DNA of 20,286 nucleotides from a virus: the IMG/VR virus record IMGVR_UViG_3300044712_000467, positions 1 to 20,286 of that record; one strand, 5' to 3'. The notes below the pieces were generated by a model. It was not told the origin of the DNA. It worked only from the letters and a program-made list of their open reading frames with translations, and searched no databases. Below are positions 14,901-20,286 of the stretch, in pieces; the stretch's first letter is position 1; each line of letters starts with the position of its first letter. A program made the position numbers and the translations under genes.

Positions 14901-16399
14901 TTAAGAATGTAGATAGTTTTGTGTCTCAAGTAGTAACTAGATCTAAATATCTTGAGGGGATTAAGAAAGGAATGAGTGAATCCAGTGCTATGGATTATGC
15001 AAACTCATGGGCTAAAAAGCTAATGGCAGGTCGTGGTAAGGGTGAAATGCCAACCCTATTTAACTCTCAAACACTTGGAGCTATAACGCAATTCCAACTT
15101 GAAGTAAAAAATCAACTATCTTTTATGGCTAAGGATATTCCTAGAAACTTCGATAAGGTTGGCGCAACTTCCGCCATAGCTCAACTATTCTTATATGGAT
15201 ACTTATTTAACAATATCTATGAGAAGGTTACTGGTCGTAGACCAGCATTTGATCCTATCGGGGTAGGACAGAGAACTTATGAAGACTACACTAACCCAGA
15301 TATGAAAAAGGGTCAGGCTACCAAAAATCTAGTAGGCAACGTATCAGACCAATTACCATTTGTTTCTACATTCACGGGAGGCAGATTACCAATTACCTCT
15401 GCTATTCCCAATCCTATGGCAGTAGTAAACGGAGAATCAACTCTCAAGAAAGAACTTATGAAACCACTACAATTTGTCCTACCCACTGGTGGCGGACAGA
15501 TCAAAAAGTCTTACGAGGGGATTAAGGCATACAATCAGGGAGCATCGACCTCGCCCAGCGGTAGAGTAAGATACACTATTCCACAAACACCAGCAAATAG
15601 AGTAAGAACTGCTTTGTTTGGTCAATGGTCAACACCAGAAGCACAAAAATACCTTCGTGAAGGTCAAACTCCTCTTGGATATAACCAATCAAAGATTGTA
15701 CTGGAGAGTAATGACAAACAAACATTATTTGACAAGATTAAGTCTAGACAATTATCCGACAAACAACTAGCGGCAGTCAAAGACACTCTAAAATCTGGCA
15801 ATACTAAGTCTGCAGCAGTAACTACTGGTAAGTATGTCTACTTTGATGAAAAAACTGGCGATGTAAATACTCTCGACCTATCCAAAGTAACATCTATGCC
15901 AGAGACTACAAACTATGAAACTGTCAAAAAAGACAAGGCAAGGTGGACACTAGCCGATGACATCCTCAAACTAGACCCCACAGACCAGGTAGAAGCGTTC
16001 AAACAATTAGGTATCTCCAAGGATGACGCTGAATACTACACAGTCGCAAAAGACGCCACAGAGGCTAAGGCTGCATACATCAAAGACCAAGTTCAAGGTG
16101 TTAAAAACTATGACGAGTTCTTGCAGAAAGTAGCTCCACTAACCAAAGAAGTAAATGGTCAAAAGATCCTATCATCTGGAGTAGTTGACTGGATGTACAA
16201 CAACGACATAATCACCTCTGCTCAAAAGAAACAACTCAAGAGTTTAGAGTTTAAAGGTGGCAAAGTAGGAACCAAGGCTAGTACAGCTAAGGGTAAGATC
16301 AAAAAAATAACAGTAAAACCACTATCTAAGTTCAACCTAGCAGGGAAAGTTAAGAAAGTTAAGCGTATTCGTACAAACCAATATAAACTCAAAATATGA
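11924..16399 (+). CDS. Giant internal virion / ejection-type protein
   Basis: A 1491-aa protein, the largest gene here, 10 nt after the coiled-coil gene with a strong AAAGGAGG site. Visible regions: a Gly/Ala-rich hydrophobic stretch at about 161-198 (ASALAAPVASLGAGALSTG) that could enter a membrane; a Gln/Lys-rich helical middle (about 430-650); a helical region with RTRFLNTEREQIKQLGIKAG and a RQDYFHHFQEL motif (about 765-775); and around 1005-1070 a block (SKYLEGIKKGMSESSAMDYA ... ITQFQLEVKNQLSFMAKD) resembling large polyvalent/internal virion proteins of phages. The C-terminal 35 residues are very basic (KGKIKKITVKPL...), as in DNA-contacting tails. No transglycosylase or polymerase motif was found. 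It probably rides in the head and is ejected with DNA. Confidence 0.68.
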   Translation: MSLFDFYKQKLAPIGQKLSGMIDQDQSMSGIQLAKGGLLNQLNQRGIIGVGGQSLAPVQVRPAQQFVSGALRPVADAVGTFGKLSFDAIVKQPARNRQMQLDTQKAIDASNRALQTAKMTREAGRPDLAAQMTRSMIPQLQSESQRFQDITNQTQSKQKALVGSGVRTGLYASALAAPVASLGAGALSTGLGAAFAGQTSPEQLGTSFGEGFKYGGMPNPVVKGGLLAKSAVGGLVNLAEDALYAKTVENRNLSPKEIALSLALPAAFETMGALNKAIKVKPKVDVTTTPEGLTYNKKGQLFDPISGQFAKSTEEARIAVQHVKDFIQSGGKPVRSQTRLIETAPNKWVDEQDLQNFNSTIDTPKLAVEPTTPIRRPLKEVYGEKFSGPTTQEAPRLTKEVQTPSTQIEAPKPVVSSDSIITPAGNLPKRSGQLKQQLMEAQQGLEQSQVIAEQNKLIRDNFSNDQIKDINKLKLVAKKSLDQGGDIETLRAKYPKLVESVTSSVREADQTIIGDSEAIDFALSLPTKAETKVNMTEVKQLQKQLDPITKLDEAGIAATTGDKSITSAIAEPTIKTVKKISTKQQKLDTANEVRARKKLDDEWQKAVFGEAQTRTVKQAEKELDQAIKRSTNEASFKMDTADGWKDKSALSLGTETMDRNFEDVMGKNAPELKRKLLEPVYKKEAERTRFLNTEREQIKQLGIKAGSKESSLVQEYGEGNITREQLSQQTNNPEKIIKASEFIRGKYDEYLGQLNKVLTRNGYEPIPKRQDYFHHFQELSGAFDLLGVSLKAQDLPTDINGLTADFKPGKTFFSAALQRLGGDYKSDAIGGIDKYLEGASNQIYHTDNIQALRSFETALREKYAGTNHLSNFVANLSEYTNGIAGKKSMIDRAAESIVGRGIYGAATGLKRQVGANMVGANVSSALTNFIPLTQTLATTDKGSVLNAIMATIKNVGKDDGFIQASDFLTTRNGTDRLAKSLYENVADKAGWLFKNVDSFVSQVVTRSKYLEGIKKGMSESSAMDYANSWAKKLMAGRGKGEMPTLFNSQTLGAITQFQLEVKNQLSFMAKDIPRNFDKVGATSAIAQLFLYGYLFNNIYEKVTGRRPAFDPIGVGQRTYEDYTNPDMKKGQATKNLVGNVSDQLPFVSTFTGGRLPITSAIPNPMAVVNGESTLKKELMKPLQFVLPTGGGQIKKSYEGIKAYNQGASTSPSGRVRYTIPQTPANRVRTALFGQWSTPEAQKYLREGQTPLGYNQSKIVLESNDKQTLFDKIKSRQLSDKQLAAVKDTLKSGNTKSAAVTTGKYVYFDEKTGDVNTLDLSKVTSMPETTNYETVKKDKARWTLADDILKLDPTDQVEAFKQLGISKDDAEYYTVAKDATEAKAAYIKDQVQGVKNYDEFLQKVAPLTKEVNGQKILSSGVVDWMYNNDIITSAQKKQLKSLEFKGGKVGTKASTAKGKIKKITVKPLSKFNLAGKVKKVKRIRTNQYKLKI

Positions 16400-16403
16400 A
16401 AAG

Positions 16404-16412
16404 TGGTATACT
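16404..16412 (+). promoter_or_regulatory. Extended -10 promoter, leader module C
   Basis: TGGTATACT, inside AAAAGTGGTATACT (16399-16412), which is identical to 6928-6941. It begins on the last base of the preceding stop codon. The expected start falls close to AGCTA at 16420. Confidence 0.68.
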
Positions 16413-16419
16413 TATTATT

Positions 16420-16470
16420 AGCTATTCTAGTAACAACCTAGCAGGCAGATCGAGAGGTCTGTCTATTTTG
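16420..16470 (+). promoter_or_regulatory. Double-hairpin transcript leader, copy C
   Basis: AGCTA (16420-16424). Hairpin 1 is CTAG/CTAG (16427-16430 / 16438-16441), then CA. Hairpin 2 is GGCAGATC/GGTCTGTC (16444-16451 / 16456-16463) with tetraloop GAGA, then TATTTT. The AAGGAGG site of gene 16487 follows within a few bases. Confidence 0.72.
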
Positions 16471-16486
16471 GTTTAAGGAGGTCAAT

Positions 16487-17506
16487 TTGGCAGTAACATT
16501 TCACCAACGCAGTGCAGGCAACAACGCTAGTACCACGCTATCATCTGGCGTAACTAATAGCGATACAAGTTTTCCACTCACATCGGATACCCTTTTTCTT
16601 GCAGGTGGTGGATTTGTCATCATTGATGAGGGTCTAGCAACTGAGGAACTCGCCTATTACACAGGTAAGTCAGGTGGTGCTTTGACTATCCCCCTTGCTA
16701 ATCGTGGACTAGAGGGTGGATCAGCCCAAGGTCATGCCACTGGAGCATCTGTTAAAGGTGTTCTATCGGCCGATATGTGGAATAACGTCATAGAAACTCT
16801 GGCTAATGGCTTTAGTGCAACTGATGGGACACTTGATTTAACTAAGGTAGTCTCACCTGACGGAACTCAAACACTAACTAACAAATCAATCACAAGTCCT
16901 ACAATCACAGGTACAGGCTCAGCCGTTCTATCTAAAACATCAGGAGCCATCACCACCGACACCGACGGAGCCACAATCACGATGGACTGTACAACCTCAC
17001 GTCACCAGGTAGTCTTGGGAGGCAACAGAACACTAGAGTTATCCAATCTCTCAACAGGTCAGGTAACGATAGTAGATCTAATCCAAGACTCTACAGGCTC
17101 ACGTACGGTCACTTGGCCGTCATTTGGGGCTACGGCTACCATGACTATCGCTACACCTTGTGTAGTAACTACAAATAAAGACATTCCTACTCTCACTCCT
17201 GTAATATTCACTACAACTGGTGCATTGCCTACTGGTGTGACTGCTAGTACGGTCTATTACTACGTCAGAGTAAACGCCACAACAGGCAATATCAGTACCT
17301 CAGTGGCTAACGCTCAAGCAGGAACGTATATCGCTACATCAGGCTCACAATCAGGTACACATACTTGTGCAGTACAAGTCAGATGGCCTAGCCAGACTGC
17401 ACCTACTTTGAGTACAGGGAAGTTCTTAACAGACACAATTAACTTTTATTGTAAAAATGCGACAAATACAGTGGTAAATGCAACTACAGCAATAGCGGGG
17501 GTGTGA
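16487..17506 (+). CDS. Tail fibre / appendage protein
   Basis: A 339-aa protein starting at TTG, chosen because AAGGAGG lies 5 nt upstream. The N-terminal third (TTLSSGVTNSDTSFPLTS ... FVIIDEGLATEELAYYTG ... NRGLEGGSAQGHATGASV) is a small beta domain common at the attachment end of phage fibres. It is followed by GTQTLTNKSITSPTITGTG, a repeat-like segment seen in many tail fibres. The rest is Thr- and Gly-rich beta structure. It is the first gene behind leader C and sits before the glycine-rich adhesin, so it likely anchors or forms part of the host-binding apparatus. Confidence 0.75.
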   Translation: MAVTFHQRSAGNNASTTLSSGVTNSDTSFPLTSDTLFLAGGGFVIIDEGLATEELAYYTGKSGGALTIPLANRGLEGGSAQGHATGASVKGVLSADMWNNVIETLANGFSATDGTLDLTKVVSPDGTQTLTNKSITSPTITGTGSAVLSKTSGAITTDTDGATITMDCTTSRHQVVLGGNRTLELSNLSTGQVTIVDLIQDSTGSRTVTWPSFGATATMTIATPCVVTTNKDIPTLTPVIFTTTGALPTGVTASTVYYYVRVNATTGNISTSVANAQAGTYIATSGSQSGTHTCAVQVRWPSQTAPTLSTGKFLTDTINFYCKNATNTVVNATTAIAGV

Positions 17507-17507
17507 T

Positions 17508-18314
17508 ATGGCACTTTCTAAACTAGCAACAGGTGGAACAATTACTACAAGTGGTCTTTATACAATTCACACATTTACTACAAGTGGAACTTTTACTGTA
17601 GTTGGTGGTGGAACAGTTGAATATCTTGTAGTCGCTGGTGGAGGTGGTGGTGGAAGCCTTGATGTTGGAGGAGGTGGTGGAGGTGGAGGATACTTAACTT
17701 CTAATAGCTACTATGTTACTCCTGGAGCAAAAACAGTTACTATAGGAAATGGAGGAGCTGGAGGTGTTTCAATTAACTTTGGAGGAGATGGTCAAAACAG
17801 TGTATTTGATAGTGTAACGGCAATTGGTGGTGGAGGTGGAGGATACAGAACTAACACAAGCGTAAATGGTAGAAATGGTGGTTCTGGCGGAGGTGGTGGC
17901 GGTTTATTGTCTGGAACTTCTGCTGGTGGAACTGGGTCTCAAGGTAGTAATGGTGGTGCTGGTATGACTCGTGGAGACACTAGCGCAGCAGGTGGAGGAG
18001 GTGGTGGAGCAGGAGCAGTTGGAGCAGATGCTCAGATTAGTATTGGTGGAAATGGTGGAGTAGGTCTAGAAAACTCAATATCTGGCTCATCAGTTTACTA
18101 TGCTGGTGGCGGAGGCGGTGGTGGTTATGCTACTCTGGGAACTGGAGGTAATGGAGGTGGTGGAGCATCTAAAGTAGTTGGAACAGCCAATACTGGTGGA
18201 GGCGGTGGTGGTGGTGCTGGTGCTTCTGGTGCAGGAGCAGCGGGTGGGTCTGGAATAGTTATTATCAGATATTTAATTGCCTCAGGCTCTGCCCTCATGT
18301 CATTTATGGTGTAA
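17508..18314 (+). CDS. Glycine-rich tail adhesin
   Basis: A 268-aa protein with about 36% glycine by my count. After a short beta lead-in, the sequence EYLVVAGGGGGG begins a chain of Gly-rich loops (GGGGGGY, GGAGG, GGNGG, GGGGGGAGA) and it closes with GGSGIVIIRY. This is the common phage Gly-rich tail-protein layout. Related Gly-rich adhesins, such as gp38 of phage S16, pack these loops as polyglycine-II helices and bind the receptor at the fibre tip. The start lies 1 nt after the fibre stop. The GGWGGW-type DNA repeats are prone to slippage and recombination, so copy changes may alter host range. The receptor is unknown. Confidence 0.75.
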   Translation: MALSKLATGGTITTSGLYTIHTFTTSGTFTVVGGGTVEYLVVAGGGGGGSLDVGGGGGGGGYLTSNSYYVTPGAKTVTIGNGGAGGVSINFGGDGQNSVFDSVTAIGGGGGGYRTNTSVNGRNGGSGGGGGGLLSGTSAGGTGSQGSNGGAGMTRGDTSAAGGGGGGAGAVGADAQISIGGNGGVGLENSISGSSVYYAGGGGGGGYATLGTGGNGGGGASKVVGTANTGGGGGGGAGASGAGAAGGSGIVIIRYLIASGSALMSFMV

Positions 18315-18332
18315 AAATAAAAAGGAGGCAAT

Positions 18333-18455
18333 ATGCCACTACTTAAAGGTAAGAAAAACATAGGAAGGAATATAAAAACAGAAATGGCTCATGGGAAACC
18401 ACAACGCCAAGCCATTGCCATTGCTTTGTCAGTATCAAGAAGGAAGAAAAAATGA
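18333..18455 (+). CDS. 40-aa basic phage protein (DUF6496-like)
   Basis: A 40-aa protein with a strong AAAGGAGG site 5 nt before ATG. It reads MPLLKGKKNIGRNIKTEM, then AHGKPQRQAIAIALSVSRRK and KK. This matches a frequent small phage/bacterial family of the type 'M.l.KGks...is.NIk.e...GkpqkQAvAIAl..ar'. It is very basic, and its role is not known to me. Its stop overlaps the next ATG (ATGA). It is too short to be noticed in a scan for long frames, but the start signal and family pattern make it secure. Confidence 0.8.
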   Translation: MPLLKGKKNIGRNIKTEMAHGKPQRQAIAIALSVSRRKKK

Positions 18456-18949
18456 GCGAAACAACCCTAAACCGAGGCTCATCCCAAGACACAAGCGTAT
18501 TCTCTGACGTACCTCGTGAAGACCATGACCACGGCTCAGATCTCCGCCTAGACATAGAACCAATCGATGAGAACAAAGATGCTTTACTTGACTCATTAGA
18601 TATTGACGACTCATTAGATAATCTATCTGAAGAAGACAAGGAAAATCACAAAGAAGTAAAACAATATATACTAGACATAATTAAAAAATCTGGTGACAGT
18701 CCAACGATGGGAGCGTTCAAAAGGACGCTTAACGATATAAAGGCTGACATGGGACTTTCTGAGGACTCTGATCCCTCAACCATCCTAGATAGGATTGGCG
18801 GAGTAGTTAAGTCTTGGAAAGAGTTGTCCTTTATTAAAAGTCCATCCGAGAAAAGATCTATATTATCTAAGCTTATGCGAGCAACAGATAGTAAAGAAAT
18901 GAATAGACTTGTCTATCAAGAAATGACTCGGAGGCAGGTATGGACTTAA
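18452..18949 (+). CDS. Acidic protein of unknown function
   Basis: A 165-aa protein not recognised. The first 65 residues are acidic and probably disordered (DVPREDHDHGSDLRLDIEPI, ALLDSLDIDDSLDNLSEED). The C-terminal 100 residues look helical (VKQYILDIIKKSGDSPT, AFKRTLNDIKADMGLSED, a WKELSFIKSPSEKRSILSK segment). An acidic leader plus helical body is common in small virion or chaperone-like proteins. It overlaps the 40-aa basic protein by 4 nt and the next gene by 10 nt, so the three are probably translated together; opposite charges make pairing with the 40-aa protein conceivable. Confidence 0.65.
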   Translation: MSETTLNRGSSQDTSVFSDVPREDHDHGSDLRLDIEPIDENKDALLDSLDIDDSLDNLSEEDKENHKEVKQYILDIIKKSGDSPTMGAFKRTLNDIKADMGLSEDSDPSTILDRIGGVVKSWKELSFIKSPSEKRSILSKLMRATDSKEMNRLVYQEMTRRQVWT

Positions 18950-19266
18950 ACAGCAAACCTTATTCACTTACTCATATTCAAAATCTCTCATTTGATGAAG
19001 CTAATCAACTAGCTATACGAGAAATAGTAGGAGTTGACACTAACGGGGTTATTAGGAAAGTACCAGTAGGGACTGATGGATCACTACAAACCAGTAACAA
19101 CTCTCTACCAACCGTAGGCAACAACCCAGTCATTAAACTCCACACAAACGCTTCAGGAGAACTCGTTAAAGTAGAAAAGATAATCGGAGCTACTACCTAT
19201 ACAAAAACCTCAGATGTTGCAGATCAAGTAATCACCTTAGTAACAACTTATTCTGCTTGGACATAA
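18940..19266 (+). CDS. Small structural-type protein, unknown
   Basis: A 108-aa protein with a GGAGG site about 6-8 nt before the ATG, overlapping the previous gene. After a short helical start (LSFDEANQLAIREIVGVD) it is beta- and Thr/Ser/Asn-rich (GVIRKVPVGTDGSLQTSNNS, VEKIIGATTYTKTSDVADQV), in the style of small phage fibre-associated proteins. I do not recognise a family. It precedes the beta-helix spike by 1 nt and may be an adaptor or chaperone for it. Confidence 0.65.
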   Translation: MDLNSKPYSLTHIQNLSFDEANQLAIREIVGVDTNGVIRKVPVGTDGSLQTSNNSLPTVGNNPVIKLHTNASGELVKVEKIIGATTYTKTSDVADQVITLVTTYSAWT

Positions 19267-19267
19267 T

Positions 19268-20286
19268 ATGCCATATACCTACAATCCAATAGAAAATACT
19301 TTCGACTACTATAGCCAAATAGCCAAATACGCCCCCACAGGCGCAACCCTCCCCACCTCTCCGATAACAGGTCAATGGTTCTTACACACACCAACAGGGA
19401 GAAGTGTTCTAATGCAGTACGTAAATGGGGGTTGGGAATCAATATATGCATTTGGTGAGGTTAGCGTATATATAGACTCAGTAGATGGCACTGATACAGA
19501 AAATAATGGATTTGGAGTTGATACAGATGCGTGGAAGACACTAAATTATGCTCTAACCAAAATACCTAAACAGGGCAGTGGTACAGGATTGCAAATATAT
19601 CTATCTGGAACATTTGATTCGGCGGTAGAGATAGGTGCTTCACCATTTACTTTCGCAGGACTCAAGTGGGCTTCGGTGATAGTAATTGGAACCGATTTTA
19701 CAGTAAGCGATTCTGGAACAGTAACTGCTACTGTTAAAGGAACAACTAATACTAAAGGAAGCGTTACAGACTCAACGAAGACATGGACAACAGATCAGTT
19801 TGTAGGTAACTACTTTCTTAGATTTACTGCTCAAAATGGTGTTGAGTATATGTACCCAATTGAGTCAAATACTTCTGATACTATCAATGTACCTACAGTA
19901 TTTAATGGAGCTACAAATAACATACCTTATGTTGGTGGAACTTATACAATAGAGAGTATAGATACACTTATAAATTATTCTGGAGCCACAGCAATCGGTT
20001 CGTGTCTACAAATAAATGGTCTTCAAAACATAAGCTTTTATCGGATTAAATTGTCTACAACTGGTGTTGCCAACTTTTCAGTAAACCAATTATCAGATTC
20101 TACTGTGACTTTTACCGAGTGTTATATAGAAAGATTAAATGGTTCCATTATTTTTGCTACTAACTGTGTTACCAATATCAGAAAATGTACAACGTTGTCA
20201 CGTTTTTTGGCTACTCTCAATGGTTGTGCTTTGACTAATCAACAATCCTTGTTTACGGCATCAAGGGGAAAGATAGATATTGCGGT
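19268..20286 (+). CDS. Beta-helix tail spike / appendage protein (3' partial)
   Basis: The frame is open from ATG 19268 to the right edge, 339 codons visible, with no stop. Residues about 1-60 (MPYTYNPIENTFDYYSQIAK ... PTSPITGQWFLHTPTGRSVL ... YVNGGWESI) form an attachment-like head. From about 68, VYIDSVDGTDTENNGFGVDT and DAWKTLNYALTKIPKQGSGT match the start of right-handed parallel beta-helix spikes ('dG.Dt..nG....pwktl..A...ip'). Later short repeats (LQINGLQNISFYRIKLSTTG, STVTFTECYIERLNGSIIF) look like helix rungs. Such spikes bind or cut surface polysaccharide. No catalytic residues can be placed, as the C-terminus is missing. There is no strong ribosome site; it is likely coupled to the gene ending at 19266. 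Confidence 0.75.
   Translation, partial: MPYTYNPIENTFDYYSQIAKYAPTGATLPTSPITGQWFLHTPTGRSVLMQYVNGGWESIYAFGEVSVYIDSVDGTDTENNGFGVDTDAWKTLNYALTKIPKQGSGTGLQIYLSGTFDSAVEIGASPFTFAGLKWASVIVIGTDFTVSDSGTVTATVKGTTNTKGSVTDSTKTWTTDQFVGNYFLRFTAQNGVEYMYPIESNTSDTINVPTVFNGATNNIPYVGGTYTIESIDTLINYSGATAIGSCLQINGLQNISFYRIKLSTTGVANFSVNQLSDSTVTFTECYIERLNGSIIFATNCVTNIRKCTTLSRFLATLNGCALTNQQSLFTASRGKIDIA

Noticed and set aside
17630-18240. CRISPR-like or satellite repeat array
   Set aside because: The periodic G-rich DNA is explained by in-frame glycine codons; there is no constant repeat and spacer pattern.

Overview
This window is part of a tailed-phage genome, most probably short-tailed (podovirus-like). It carries the virion structural genes in packed order on the + strand: major capsid protein (N4-gp56 type, cut by the left edge), a fibre or decoration protein, a head-tail adaptor, a tail nozzle, two ejection-type proteins, then tail fibre, glycine-rich adhesin and beta-helix spike genes, the last cut by the right edge. 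Shine-Dalgarno sites are strong (AAGGAGG), promoters look sigma70-like, and TGA acts as a normal stop, as the many ATGA stop/start overlaps show. These signals argue against a Bacteroidetes host and against TGA recoding. The host cannot be named from the sequence.

Layout: (1) 1-815, end of the capsid gene and an intrinsic terminator. (2) 822-6926, a cargo island with its own extended -10 promoter, inserted between the capsid gene and the neck genes. It encodes a GroES-like co-chaperonin with a charged N-terminal extension, an HNH endonuclease, and a tightly overlapping sugar operon: a two-domain GT2 glycosyltransferase, a second GT-A enzyme, a DegT-family enzyme with His instead of the PLP lysine (ColD-like), a NodB-like deacetylase, a 76-aa unknown and a GT-B glycosyltransferase. 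(3) 6928-10095, decoration or fibre protein, adaptor and nozzle. (4) 10096-10824, a 0.7-kb gap without an obvious large gene. It holds a candidate folded RNA on the + strand, a bidirectional terminator, a probable minus-strand small RNA with an H-type pseudoknot, divergent promoters and a 47-aa minus-strand membrane microprotein. (5) 10825-16399, two ejection-type proteins. (6) 16404-20286, tail fibre and adhesin cluster.

The most unusual signal is a promoter-leader module present three times (6933-6997, 10556-10640, 16404-16470). In each, the predicted transcript begins near AGCUA, forms a short hairpin, then CA, then an 8-bp hairpin of form GGCA-NNNN-GNRA-NNNN-UGUC followed by a U-rich tract. 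The inner base pairs differ between copies but pairing is kept. The modules precede the decoration, ejection and fibre genes, so they look like a shared control element for structural transcription units. The cargo island promoter lacks this leader.

The likely logic is that the capsid gene is followed by a chaperonin helper that may assist capsid folding. The sugar genes could decorate the virion or change the host surface glycan. The neck, ejection and adhesin genes are then expressed from separate promoters with the common leader. All functional calls come from reading the sequence; no database search was run.
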